From NCBI RefSeq assembly GCF_009996845.1, contig NZ_JAACYS010000002.1:1-64000 (forward strand): DNA of 64,000 nucleotides, written 5' to 3'. Origin of the DNA: Pallidibacillus pasinlerensis. Its GTDB lineage: Bacteria > Bacillota > Bacilli > Bacillales > Caldibacillaceae. This document shows, piece by piece, positions 1 to 8,418 of the stretch. Every line of letters starts with the position of its first letter. The first letter of the stretch is position 1. The notes below the pieces were generated by a model. That model was not told the origin of the DNA and made no database searches. It saw only the letters and a program-made list of their open reading frames with translations. Both the position numbers and the translations under genes were made by a program.

Positions 1-28
1 TAATAATAATTATATGCTAATTGTCCTA

Positions 29-391
29 TTATTTAAATGTCCATAATTTATTTAAGAAGAAATTAAGTACCATTCCTACACCTGTTGCAAAAATTTGTGC
101 GATTATGGCACCGATACTTAAGTAGTTAACTAAAGCATATAAGACGATATTGTTGACTATTAACGTAATTAAATTTACGATTACAAACTTTAAAAATAGA
201 TGATTTTTCCGATCTGTAACTTGAAAGACCCAATTTTTATTCCAGTAAAAGCTATTGATTACACCGAGAATATAGCCTATAATGTTTGCAAAAATGTAAT
301 ATACACCAAGATGCACTAAGATTATATATGTGCATATTGTTATAATAGTATTAAATATACCAACAAAGCCAAACTTAGCAAATACTTTCAT
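29..391 (-). CDS. GtrA-like small membrane protein
   Basis: A 120-residue protein with four hydrophobic segments (about residues 8-28, 33-53, 66-88 and 92-112), the size and layout of the GtrA family. Family members are multi-pass membrane proteins thought to help move lipid-linked sugars across the cytoplasmic membrane in wall polysaccharide or glycosylation pathways. The sequence around W50-W54 (NKNWVFQ) matches the short basic-aromatic loop typical of the family, and the C-terminus repeats a similar NKLWTF signature. The ATG at 391 follows a GGAG about 7 bases upstream. It stands alone here, with no glycosyltransferase beside it inside the window, so its substrate cannot be inferred. The family assignment is fairly secure; the function is general. 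Confidence 0.85.
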   Translation of the reverse strand: MKVFAKFGFVGIFNTIITICTYIILVHLGVYYIFANIIGYILGVINSFYWNKNWVFQVTDRKNHLFLKFVIVNLITLIVNNIVLYALVNYLSIGAIIAQIFATGVGMVLNFFLNKLWTFK

Positions 392-813
392 AATAAGTCT
401 CCAGTTCTTTTACCGTTAATATAGATGGCCTACTATTAGTTTTTTCGAATACTATCTAAAAAACTTTTTTACATCACAAACTTCTACCGAGCAATATCAT
501 ATCATAGTTTTCCATTAATACGTAATAAATTTATTACATGATATCATCATATTCTTTTTAGCTATATAATATAAGTATAATTTTCTACAAATACCAAATA
601 AACGTATCAGTTTTAAATTATAATAATATTTCGAAATAACTTTATTTCATTGTATTTGGTACCAATATTTGAAAAGTTAGTTCAACCAACTAACAAATCG
701 TAATATATTCAAATAGCCTCAACTTATTGAGGCTTCTTCTATATGTTACGTTAGAATTTTTCTAAAAGACGTCGTCATTTCCCTCGTTGGCTGAAGTGTA
801 ATATTTTATTTGT

Positions 814-948
814 ATGCCGCGCACAAAGCGGTATTTTCTTTTTCCACTCATTGGGATTCCTTTAAATATATTAATTACTTTTGTTTTAAGTGCAGTTATA
901 ATCGCGATCATTAGACGTATTCCTATTGTAAAAAAATTAGTTCCTTAA
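814..948 (+). pseudogene. Remnant: C-terminal end of a membrane acyltransferase-like protein
   Basis: A 44-codon frame (ATG 814 to TAA 948) encodes a hydrophobic helix followed by a basic amphipathic tail (residues about 12-44, ending in a RRIPIVKKLVP-type tail). This resembles the last transmembrane helix and cytoplasmic tail of acyltransferase-3 (OatA-like) membrane proteins, by recollection of the family pattern. No ribosome-binding site precedes the ATG, and a terminator follows 16 bases after the stop, as expected for the 3' end of a once longer gene. The upstream frame is closed by stop codons. It could instead be a chance hydrophobic frame or a very small membrane peptide. Confidence 0.35.
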
Positions 949-963
949 AATATATATGTTTGA

Positions 964-1007
964 AAAGAGGCCTGTCCTAGTTTTTTAGGATGAGTGCCTC
1001 TTTTTTT
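964..1007 (+). terminator. Rho-independent terminator
   Basis: Arms AAAGAGGC (964-971) and GCCTCTTT (996-1003) enclose an inner GTCCTA/TAGGAT pairing and are followed by a T run to 1007. It lies downstream of the gene remnant and 136 bases before the next gene. Confidence 0.75.
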
Positions 1008-1143
1008 CTAGAGAGAATGGTGGGATTTTTCCCATCATTATCATTTTCGAATTTATTCCTTGCACATCATTTCATTTGTAAGATAGAATCTTTTGTAGAT
1101 GGACATTTTACGATGATTTGAACCGTAATTAGGAGGTTTCATT

Positions 1144-1782
1144 TTGAAAAAAATTTATCAGGAACAGTGGGATTTGTTTAAGACGGCTTACTTAAAAACC
1201 TTTATTGGCTTATTCTTGTTCTTTATCATCGCAGGATTCCTAAGCTATTTTTACATGCAAAATAATGAAGGCTTGTTGAATGAGCTTATGCTTAAAATTT
1301 ATGAAATGTTCGAAGAAACCGATTTGTTAAGTCCGGATTTGTCCCCTATTCCGCTTGCTATCGGTCTGTTTGTGAACAACACGCGGGCATCATTATTAAT
1401 TGCTGCTACTGGATTTATTCCACTTTTTTTACCAGCACTTAGTATTTTATTTGTAAATGGAGCGATTATTGGCGTCTTATTTGCCTTTATGAACATAAAT
1501 GCGAGTGAAGTTTCCATTTTTACGATGTTTATGTCGGGAATTCTTCCACACGGTATTTTTGAAATTCCGGCGGTTATTTTATCAGGTGCCATTGCGTTTT
1601 ATTTATCGGTAGGTATTTATCGAAAACTTAATAACAGTGAGTATTCTTTTCGGAAATGTGCAGCGAATGCGGGGAAAACCTTTGTATTTGTCGTTGTGCC
1701 GTTATTGGTGATTGCAGCCATTATTGAAGCCTTTATTACACCGCAACTTATGGATCTTGTTGGGCTTGGTAATGGAATGTAA
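1144..1782 (+). CDS. SpoIIM-family (DUF95) membrane protein
   Basis: A 212-residue integral membrane protein of the stage II sporulation protein M family. The diagnostic PHGIFEIPA motif is at about residues 139-147, with hydrophobic segments near residues 18-38, 78-98, 100-120, 145-165 and 178-198. SpoIIM of B. subtilis is part of the DMP engulfment complex with SpoIID and SpoIIP, but the DUF95 family is broader and many members occur in non-sporulating bacteria or as second copies. Translation starts at TTG 1144, set by an AGGAGG at 1131-1136. It is a single-gene unit between two terminators and is not next to spoIIP or xerD, the usual context of true spoIIM. It is therefore more likely a paralogue, of unknown role. 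Confidence 0.85.
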   Translation: MKKIYQEQWDLFKTAYLKTFIGLFLFFIIAGFLSYFYMQNNEGLLNELMLKIYEMFEETDLLSPDLSPIPLAIGLFVNNTRASLLIAATGFIPLFLPALSILFVNGAIIGVLFAFMNINASEVSIFTMFMSGILPHGIFEIPAVILSGAIAFYLSVGIYRKLNNSEYSFRKCAANAGKTFVFVVVPLLVIAAIIEAFITPQLMDLVGLGNGM

Positions 1783-1808
1783 TTTTATGATGTAAGGTGC
1801 GCGTCTTT

Positions 1809-1846
1809 TTCGACCTGCTATATGATGGTAGGTCGATTTTGTTTTT
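1809..1846 (+). terminator. Terminator of the SpoIIM-family gene
   Basis: Arms TCGACCT (1810-1816) and AGGTCGA (1830-1836) are followed by TTTTGTTTTTT. It is 27 bases downstream of the stop codon. Confidence 0.8.
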
Positions 1847-1950
1847 TAGACGTGGATTTTAATGATGATACGTTACTAATTTAGAGGATTTGTTGATATG
1901 GGATTTTATTCAATAACGAAAAGTGACGCTGTTTTCGTGTTTGATCAATT

Positions 1951-2190
1951 CTATGAGCGATTCGTCCTGTTTTTGGAGCGATTTTGTTAATTTATGGAGC
2001 GAGTTGACCGATTTAATGAGCGACTTTTTCAACCTATGAGCGAATCGGTATTCTACGAGCGACTTCGCCTCATCTAGGAGCGACTTCCATTGGTCTATGA
2101 GCGAAAGTATTTTGAAAAAGTTGATGCTTTCAACCTATGAGCGAATTCACCTCACCTATGAGCAATATAACCATGTCTATGAGCGATTTT
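1951..2190 (+). repeat. Phased GAGCGA array A (11 cores, 21-bp period)
   Basis: Eleven cores reading (T)ATGAGCGA or close variants start at 1955, 1976, 1997, 2018, 2038, 2057, 2078, 2099, 2139, 2160 (GAGCAA variant) and 2181. The intervals are 21,21,21,20,19,21,21,40,21,21. The 13-15 bases between cores are not conserved from unit to unit. The same interval series recurs exactly in the array at 20611-20850. Stop codons interrupt every simple reading of the array in the GAG-CGA frame (TAA after core 2), so it is not coding here. Confidence 0.9.
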
Positions 2191-2262
2191 TTCTTAAAAA
2201 TACTATCCTTTCACTGCTTTTTTTGCCTCTTCCTTTAAAACACGATTGATTTTCATAGATAT

Positions 2263-2352
2263 TGTGCGATTTTTCCTGTTATTTGTGCGAAAACCACAAA
2301 TTTCGTGCGATTTCCCTCCATTTTTGTGCGAAATCTACAAAATTTGTGCGAT
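2263..2352 (+). repeat. Phased GTGCGA array (5 cores, 20-21-bp period)
   Basis: Five GTGCGA cores start at 2264, 2285, 2305, 2326 and 2346 (intervals 21,20,21,20), most preceded by TTT or ATT. The block follows the GAGCGA array by about 75 bases and ends about 215 bases before ywqB. Same phasing as the neighbouring array but a different core. Confidence 0.8.
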
Positions 2353-2566
2353 TTCCCGAAATTGCAAGTCCCCCAGCCAAATAAACAAGTCCTTTCCTTA
2401 ACTAAATTTCAGATACTTTCTAAAGGTATTAACTACAATAATCTTTCTATTTCTTTCCCCACTAAAAAAACAAGCAAATTATTGGTATAATAAAGAAATA
2501 AAGAATTTTACGGAGATGGCCGCCTCAGCAAATTGCGGTCAACATATTCCAAGGAGGATTTGTTCA

Positions 2567-4168
2567 GTGAGTTCGGTTCCGTCACTGTTTTTACATAAGT
2601 ATAGTGATTTTTTAATCAACAATTTAAATCCACATCAAGCGGATGACCTTCAAAAGGTTGAAGATGGACTCGCCCTTTTTCAGGAAGGGATGATTCAAGA
2701 TGTATTTGTGGAAAAAAATTTCATCATGGCATCGGTTTATGATGAAGAAAAATTTAATTGTTTATTTCACACCCATTTATTTTCATTAAATACGTGCAGT
2801 TGTAATCAAAAGTTGTGCAAGCATATGGTGGCATGCTTCTTTTCCATGTATAGCGAAAGAGATAATGCGAATCAGTGGATCGCAGAGTGGAAGTCTCATC
2901 ATGATTTTGAAGAAAAAAACGAAACGCAGACCGTGGCGACACAAAGTTCGAGCCGCGAAACAGATTTATATCAACAATGGATTGATTTAACAGACAAGCT
3001 TTTTGAAAAAGAAATTTTATCAAATAAATCGATGGCTCCTTATCTTTTAAATCTGCACGGTTTAGTTTTGGCAAAAAAATTAATGATCTATCATGGTGCG
3101 GGGTATGAATATCAAAAGCTGTTTCAAATTGTTGTAAATGTGCGTTTATTAGAAAGGCTGTTGGACTGGTTTATTTCGAGCCGTTACAGTTATCAAGAGA
3201 TCGAGGATATGTGCGGGCAACTGATGGATGCGATCTACGCCAATATAGAAACGGTAACGCCTCAGTTACCAAAACCCCTTCCCTTTTCCTATGATCCGAT
3301 ATGTGAAAAGTTACGCGGCAATGTACGGGAACTGCTCTTTTTACAAGGGGCCTTTGATCGTACAGTATTACGCATTTATTGGTTACTTTGGCAAAATTTA
3401 TTTCAACAAAAGAAGTTGCGTGAAGAAGAGTTAGAGTTTGCAGAAAGAGCTGCCGCTAAAAGTAATCCAAACTCATCATGGCGAGTGGCCTATTCGTTCC
3501 ACTTACTAATGTCCGGTCAAGTAAAGCAAGCCATTGAAGCGATTGAATCTGCTGATGCAAAGCAATTTGTTTATGTTTTAGATTATATGTTTTACTTTGT
3601 TGAACGAAATGAATGGATTAGTGCCGAAAGACTTGCGCCGACCTTTATTCAAAATGTAAAAAAATATATGGAACAAGCGGATAATCCGTGGCGTTTTATG
3701 AGTTATGTTGATTCGATTTTTGAACGAATTTCTGAACAAACCTCATCCTTCGATTTACATGAACAAGTATTAATTAAAATGCTTCCATACAGTAGACAAC
3801 GGTTAGCTAATTTATATTTTGAATGGAAAGAATATGGTCGGATGCTCGACTTTTTACAAGTATCTGGATTTTGGCAACCGAGTACCGAACAGTTACGGAT
3901 TATTCAAAAGGAAGCGCCGGAATGTTTACTTCCTTACTATCATCGTGAAGTAGTCCAAGCGATTGAACGGAAAAATCGTAAAAGTTATAAAGAGGCGGTC
4001 CGGTATTTGAAAAAGTTACGGACGATTTATAAAAAGTTAAAAAAGGAAACGACTTGGGAATATTATTTGGAAAATCTGTTAGAAGAAACGAAACGGCTAC
4101 GCGCCTTTCAAGAAGAAATTCAAAGGGGAAAGTTAATTTATGTTGAAGATCAAGCAGTACGAAGTTAA
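2567..4168 (+). CDS. ywqB: SWIM zinc-finger protein (YwqB-like)
   Basis: About 533 residues from GTG 2567. The frame is open from an upstream ATG at 2516, but AAGGAGG at 2551-2557 lies 9 bases before GTG 2567 and decides the start. A SWIM zinc-finger signature CxC-x4-CxH is seen at C77, C79, C84 and H86; SWIM domains bind zinc and DNA or proteins. The remainder is helical with no recognisable catalytic motif. It overlaps the next gene, a SNF2 ATPase, by 29 bases; the pair matches ywqB-ywqA of B. subtilis, and SWIM/SNF2 partnering is a recurrent theme in bacteria, so the two products probably act as a complex on DNA. The biological role is unknown. A TATAAT at 2486-2491 could be the -10 of its promoter, but no good -35 is present. 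Confidence 0.88.
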   Translation: MSSVPSLFLHKYSDFLINNLNPHQADDLQKVEDGLALFQEGMIQDVFVEKNFIMASVYDEEKFNCLFHTHLFSLNTCSCNQKLCKHMVACFFSMYSERDNANQWIAEWKSHHDFEEKNETQTVATQSSSRETDLYQQWIDLTDKLFEKEILSNKSMAPYLLNLHGLVLAKKLMIYHGAGYEYQKLFQIVVNVRLLERLLDWFISSRYSYQEIEDMCGQLMDAIYANIETVTPQLPKPLPFSYDPICEKLRGNVRELLFLQGAFDRTVLRIYWLLWQNLFQQKKLREEELEFAERAAAKSNPNSSWRVAYSFHLLMSGQVKQAIEAIESADAKQFVYVLDYMFYFVERNEWISAERLAPTFIQNVKKYMEQADNPWRFMSYVDSIFERISEQTSSFDLHEQVLIKMLPYSRQRLANLYFEWKEYGRMLDFLQVSGFWQPSTEQLRIIQKEAPECLLPYYHREVVQAIERKNRKSYKEAVRYLKKLRTIYKKLKKETTWEYYLENLLEETKRLRAFQEEIQRGKLIYVEDQAVRS

Positions 4169-7145
4169 TTGCATACCACTTCGAAAAGGGTTCTTTTTTC
4201 TATACGCCTATAATGATAATGGAGTTGCCAGTTGCCAGCAGTGGGTGGAGCCGCTATTCCAATGGCATGAGGGAACTTTTTACGGATCAATTTTAAAGCC
4301 GAATGAAGTTGATATAGTCGTTGGCTCAAGTCAGACGATGCGGGTTGAAGGTGTGACGATCAATACGTTTGATACGTTGGAACTATTCGGTATGGAACCT
4401 TTTAACGAATTTGTCCGTTGGGATTTTGATGATTTTTCCCAAACGATGATGGCGATCTCCCCTGTTATTTATGAAAGTATTGTTAAAGGAGAGTTCGGTC
4501 CGGATTTTGACGCTTGGAGTGAAGGTAGTTTTCAGTGGCGAGTGCCGGAACAAGTTTGGGAGGAATTTTTACCTGGCTTTTGGGAAACGAAAGTAAGTGG
4601 TTGGTATGACGATGGTTTTGAGCCGGAATCGGTGAGTATGCGCGAATTTGTTTCCAATTTGTTCAATGACGGAGTTGAGATCTTTTTATCCCGGAAGCCC
4701 CTTGCTGAACGAAACTGGCGTGAGAAAAAAGCCGTGTTGGAAAATGCATTGGAACAAGGGATGGATTTAGCTTCCTTCTTTGATAAAAAGCGCTTTTTAC
4801 AATGGGTTGGAATTGAAGAAAGCGGGTTGCCGTTTACATTTGCGCTGCAGCTTGAAGAACCGCAGGAAGATCACGACATGTGGCGGTTGACGACGATTTT
4901 ACGGGATCGCAAAAAGCCGGATACGGTAATTGTGTTAAAAAATCGCGCTGGACGTGGGGTGCGGATTCCAAAACGTTGGCAGGCCTTCGCGGAGGAAATT
5001 GTTGAGGAACAAAGACGAATTTGTCGTTTTATACCATGGTTGGCAAATGAAGACGTTGATTTTACTTTAGATGAGGAGTTTGAGTTGGAAGATGTGGCGC
5101 GACCTCCCCTTCTTATTAAGGAAGAACTTTTTGAAGACGAGGCCCTTGATTTTTTAACAAGTGAAAGTGAAAAGTTATTGCTCCTTGGTGTGGAAATTCT
5201 TTTACCATCATGGTGGGAATCGTTGAAAAGTGCCAATATGCGCTTGAAGGCACAAGTAAAGTCGGGGTCATCGGGACCGTCCTTTGTTGGCTTAGATGCG
5301 CTGTTGAATTTCGAGTGGCGTGTATCGATGAATAATGTCGATTTGTCGGAAGCTGAGTTTCGCAGGCTGTTGGAGGAAAATCGACGCATCGTGAATATTA
5401 ATGGGCAATGGATGAAGTTGGACTCTGAGTTTATTCGGAGAATGCAGACGTTGATGGAAAAAGCTGATAAGGAAGGTATGCGGGTCCAAGATTTAATTCA
5501 GCAGCAGTTGCTGTATGGGGATGATGAGATAGCTGGGGAGGATGTAGTGGATGAGGAAAACGATCCGAATGTGTTTGCGCGAATTCAAATTGAACTTCAT
5601 CCGAAACTGCGAAATTTTGTTGAAAACTTAGTTGATTTGTCGGAGCTACCGGAGTTAGATGTACCGGATGCTTTGGTAGGCGAATTGCGGCCATACCAAC
5701 GTAAAGGGATGAACTGGTTGTATTTCTTGCGGGAGTATGGCTTCGGTGCCTGTTTAGCCGATGATATGGGGCTTGGTAAAACGATTCAGTTGATTTCGTA
5801 TTTATTGTTAGTGAAGGAACGGAACCCGGAGGCTGGACCAACGTTAATTATTTGTCCGACTTCTGTGTTAGGAAACTGGCAAAAGGAATTGGAGAAATTT
5901 GCACCTAGCCTGAATGTGTATTTACATTATGGTGCGAATCGGGCGAAGGGTGAGAAGTTTACGGGATTGTTTGATGGTGGCGATGGATCCGGGCAAGTGG
6001 AATTATTGGATTCTGAACAGTATGATGTCGTCTTAACAACATATGGCTTATCCCATCTAGACTTTGAGGAGTTGTCTTCGGTCCGATGGGGTACGATTGT
6101 GTTAGATGAAGCGCAAAATATTAAAAATGCGGCAACGAAGCAGTCTCGCGCGATTCGGAAGTTACGAGGCGAACATCATATTGCTTTGACAGGTACACCG
6201 ATGGAAAACCGCTTAACAGAGTTATGGTCGATTTTTGATTTTATTAATAAAGGGTATTTAGGAAGTCTCGCCCGCTTCCAGGAACGGTTTGTTGTGCCGA
6301 TAGAACGGGAACATAATGAGGAAAAAATTGAAGAGTTACGTAGATTAATTCGCCCGTTCTTATTGCGCCGTACGAAAAAGGACGAAGAAGTGGCATTGAA
6401 TTTACCAGATAAAATTGAACAAAAGGCCTATTGTCCATTGACGGGTGAGCAGGCTGCGATTTACGAGCAGGTTGTGAAAGATACGTTTGACCGGATTGCT
6501 GAATTATCTGGATTTCAGCGTCGAGGGTTGGTGTTGCAATTGTTAGGAAGGTTGAAGCAACTATGTAATCATCCGGCGTTGTACTTGAAGGAGTCGAATT
6601 GGTCATCGAGTGAGGAATTAATTAAACGTTCAACTAAATTGGAAAAGTTAGTGGAAATTTTTGATACGGTGTTAGACCAAAATGAAAGTGGGTTAATTTT
6701 TACCCAGTATATTGGCATGGGTGAGATTATTCAATCTGTACTAGAAGAGCGATATGGCGTGCGGGTGCCGTTTTTAAACGGAAGTACGAGTAAACAACAA
6801 CGGGATACGATGATTGCTGAGTTTCAAAATCGCGATTTTCCAATCTTATTGTTGTCGTTGAAAGCCGGTGGTACTGGTTTGAATTTAACGGCCGCTAACC
6901 ACGTGATTCACTATGACCGTTGGTGGAATCCAGCTGTAGAAAACCAGGCGACAGACCGGGCCTATCGAATCGGGCAGACGAAATTCGTTCACGTGCATAA
7001 GTTTATTGCAACAGGTACGCTGGAGGAAAAAGTCGACGCGATGCTTGAGAAAAAACAAGCATTGAATGAAGAAATTATTCAAAGTGATCAATGGATTGTT
7101 GATATGTCGGATGATGAATTGTTTGATATATTACGATTGGATTAA
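4140..7145 (+). CDS. ywqA: SNF2-family DNA-dependent ATPase/helicase (YwqA-like)
   Basis: A 1001-residue Swi2/Snf2 ATPase. The N-terminal half (to about residue 520) is the bacterial SNF2 extension, rich in acidic and aromatic residues. The motor domain starts with motif I DDMGLGKT at about 541-548, the DEAQ box at about 656-659, the LTGTPMENR motif near 681, and ends with the C-terminal lobe containing SLKAGGTGLNLT and motif VI QATDRAYRIGQ from about residue 936. Such enzymes use ATP to translocate on double-stranded DNA and remodel protein-DNA complexes rather than unwind strands. ATG 4140 is preceded by AAAGGGGAAAG at 4122-4131 and lies inside the end of ywqB, so the two are translationally coupled. 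All helicase motifs are intact. Confidence 0.95.
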   Translation: MLKIKQYEVNCIPLRKGFFFLYAYNDNGVASCQQWVEPLFQWHEGTFYGSILKPNEVDIVVGSSQTMRVEGVTINTFDTLELFGMEPFNEFVRWDFDDFSQTMMAISPVIYESIVKGEFGPDFDAWSEGSFQWRVPEQVWEEFLPGFWETKVSGWYDDGFEPESVSMREFVSNLFNDGVEIFLSRKPLAERNWREKKAVLENALEQGMDLASFFDKKRFLQWVGIEESGLPFTFALQLEEPQEDHDMWRLTTILRDRKKPDTVIVLKNRAGRGVRIPKRWQAFAEEIVEEQRRICRFIPWLANEDVDFTLDEEFELEDVARPPLLIKEELFEDEALDFLTSESEKLLLLGVEILLPSWWESLKSANMRLKAQVKSGSSGPSFVGLDALLNFEWRVSMNNVDLSEAEFRRLLEENRRIVNINGQWMKLDSEFIRRMQTLMEKADKEGMRVQDLIQQQLLYGDDEIAGEDVVDEENDPNVFARIQIELHPKLRNFVENLVDLSELPELDVPDALVGELRPYQRKGMNWLYFLREYGFGACLADDMGLGKTIQLISYLLLVKERNPEAGPTLIICPTSVLGNWQKELEKFAPSLNVYLHYGANRAKGEKFTGLFDGGDGSGQVELLDSEQYDVVLTTYGLSHLDFEELSSVRWGTIVLDEAQNIKNAATKQSRAIRKLRGEHHIALTGTPMENRLTELWSIFDFINKGYLGSLARFQERFVVPIEREHNEEKIEELRRLIRPFLLRRTKKDEEVALNLPDKIEQKAYCPLTGEQAAIYEQVVKDTFDRIAELSGFQRRGLVLQLLGRLKQLCNHPALYLKESNWSSSEELIKRSTKLEKLVEIFDTVLDQNESGLIFTQYIGMGEIIQSVLEERYGVRVPFLNGSTSKQQRDTMIAEFQNRDFPILLLSLKAGGTGLNLTAANHVIHYDRWWNPAVENQATDRAYRIGQTKFVHVHKFIATGTLEEKVDAMLEKKQALNEEIIQSDQWIVDMSDDELFDILRLD

Positions 7146-7146
7146 T

Positions 7147-7177
7147 GGGACACGGGAAAAGCCCGTGTTCCTTTTTT
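7147..7177 (+). terminator. Terminator of ywqB-ywqA
   Basis: Arms GGGACACGGG (7147-7156) and CCCGTGTTCC (7162-7171) around AAAAG, followed by TTTTTT. It begins 2 bases after the ywqA stop. Confidence 0.9.
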
Positions 7178-7185
7178 GTTGTCGG

Positions 7186-7310
7186 GTCCAGGGTGGTGGT
7201 TCACAGGGACAGACCTCATGTTTCACTTTGCAGTTAAATTTATTTACATGGCTTCAATTTTGTATTCAGAAAATGATACAAGGAACCCGTCCCCTTGTTG
7301 CATCTCGAGG
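7186..7310. repeat. GGGAC..GTCCC repeat pair
   Basis: Two degenerate copies of the dispersed element whose consensus here is TGAAACAAGGGACCTGTCCC followed by TCTGTACCA: one around 7203-7235 (CAGGGACAGACC..TGTTTCAC) and one at about 7279-7303 (CAAGGAACCCGTCCCCTTG). They sit between the ywqA terminator and the first 52-bp array. Confidence 0.7.
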
Positions 7311-7790
7311 ACATTTTCTCATTTCTACTTTCACGTTTTGGCATCGAGAACCTATCTCGAGGACATTTTCTCATTTCTACTTTCACATTTTGGCATCGAG
7401 GACGCGTCTCGGGGACATTTTCTAAATTCTTCATCCACATTTTGTCACCGAGGACGCGTCTCGAAGACATTTTATAAATTCTACATTCACGTTTTGGCAT
7501 CGAGGACGCGTCTCGAAGACATTTTATAAATTCTACATTCACGTTTTGGCATCGAGGACGCGTCTCGGGGACATTTTCTAAATTCTTCATCCACATTTTG
7601 TCACCGATCACGCGTCTCGAAGACATTTTATAAATTCTGCATCCACATTTTGGCATCGAGGACGCGTCTCGAAGACATTTTATAAATTCTATATGCACGT
7701 TTTGGCATCGAGGACGCGTCTCGAAGACATTTTATAAATTCTACATACAGATTTTGTCACCGATCACGCGTCTCGAGGACATTTCAAACC
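7297..7790 (-). repeat. 52-bp tandem array 1 (about 9-10 units)
   Basis: The marker ACGCGTCTC recurs at exact 52-bp steps: the decamer position is 7401, 7453, 7505, 7557, 7609, 7661, 7713 and 7765, with two more diverged units upstream near 7297 and 7349. Each unit carries an imperfect palindrome CGAGGACGCGTCTCG and a GACATTTT stretch, reading AAAATGTCTTCGAGA on the minus strand. Units differ at a few positions only. The spurious open frames across it come from the repeat and have no ribosome-binding site. Confidence 0.92.
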
Positions 7791-7831
7791 GACTTCTATC
7801 CCATTTTGTCCATTATCCCCCGCCTCTAGAA

Positions 7832-7866
7832 AATAAAAAAAAGCCAGATGTCTTGCACCTGGCTTG
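7832..7866 (-). terminator. Terminator of the ssbB transcript
   Basis: On the minus strand AGCCAGGTGC..ATCTGGCT is followed by TTTTTTTTATTTTC. Arms AGCCAG and CTGGCT, T run complementary to the A run at 7832-7839. It is about 350 bases beyond the last minus-strand gene. Confidence 0.7.
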
Positions 7867-8211
7867 TTGGAAGGATAATTTAGAGGAACCAAAAGAAATT
7901 AGTGATGGGATTTTCTGATCTATTTTGTGTCACAAATTTACCCACAAATATTTTCCTTCAGTAACCCTATATTTAATTTTTCCTTAAAACAAAGTTTTAC
8001 TCTGCCTCTTTTTCAAAATGCTTATCTCCCAAATCAACTTCAACGTCTGATGCAAATACTCCCTTATTTTCCTTTGCGTCGTTTAAATACTTTAATATAT
8101 ACCTTGCCTTTAAAAATTATTTTTACCGTTTTTTTGTTCCCTTTTACTTCTGAATATCTCCAAACTATTTAATATCCCTCAGAAAAAAATTAATCCTTTT
8201 CCTATAACTCC
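7867..8211. other. Intergenic region without a visible gene
   Basis: 345 bases between the minus-strand terminator and the small gene at 8212. It is T- and C-rich on the plus strand. An 81-codon plus-strand frame (7927-8172) lacks a ribosome-binding site and has biased composition expected by chance. Presumably the 3' untranslated part of the ssbB transcript. Confidence 0.5.
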
Positions 8212-8379
8212 TTATCCTGTTTTCTTCTCAATTTTTCGATATTCATCCTCTTTTTCTAATTCCAGTTGTTTCAATCTTTCTTCAAGTTCAACAATTTTTT
8301 GATTTGTTTTGCCTAATATTCGGATCAGTAATTGGACCATTTCTTCAAGTTGATGGTTGGAATCCAACTTTTCTGACAT
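8212..8379 (-). CDS. Small coiled-coil protein downstream of ssbB
   Basis: A 55-codon gene running from ATG 8379 to TAA 8212, with a strong ribosome-binding site (AAAGGAGGGAGG) about 6 bases upstream. The predicted peptide is almost wholly helical: residues 10-52 alternate Leu/Ile with Glu/Lys (LEERLKQLELEKEDEY-type heptads), indicating a coiled coil, with no Cys and no membrane segment. It begins 39 bases after the ssbB stop and shares its transcript, ending before the terminator at 7832-7866. I do not recognise the family. The strong Shine-Dalgarno, low-complexity helix and operon position support a real gene. A link to DNA uptake is suggested only by its neighbour. Confidence 0.7.
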   Translation of the reverse strand: MSEKLDSNHQLEEMVQLLIRILGKTNQKIVELEERLKQLELEKEDEYRKIEKKTG

Positions 8380-8418
8380 ACCACCTCCCTCCTTTCACAA
8401 AGCTACGATTCAATCCTC

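Larger units (their letters stand above)
392..1143. other. AT-rich intergenic region with a gene remnant and two hairpins
   Basis: No intact gene is visible over 750 bases. The stretch holds a hairpin with 7-bp arms at 714-732 (GCCTCAA/TTGAGGC), a short open frame at 814-948 that resembles the C-terminal end of a membrane acyltransferase, and a strong rho-independent terminator at 964-1007. This pattern suggests a larger plus-strand gene decayed here, leaving its 3' end and terminator. Confidence 0.5.

Noticed and set aside
7240-7698. A 152-codon minus-strand frame with repeated KMSSRR-type peptides
   Set aside because: Produced by array 1; no start signal and body is repeat only.
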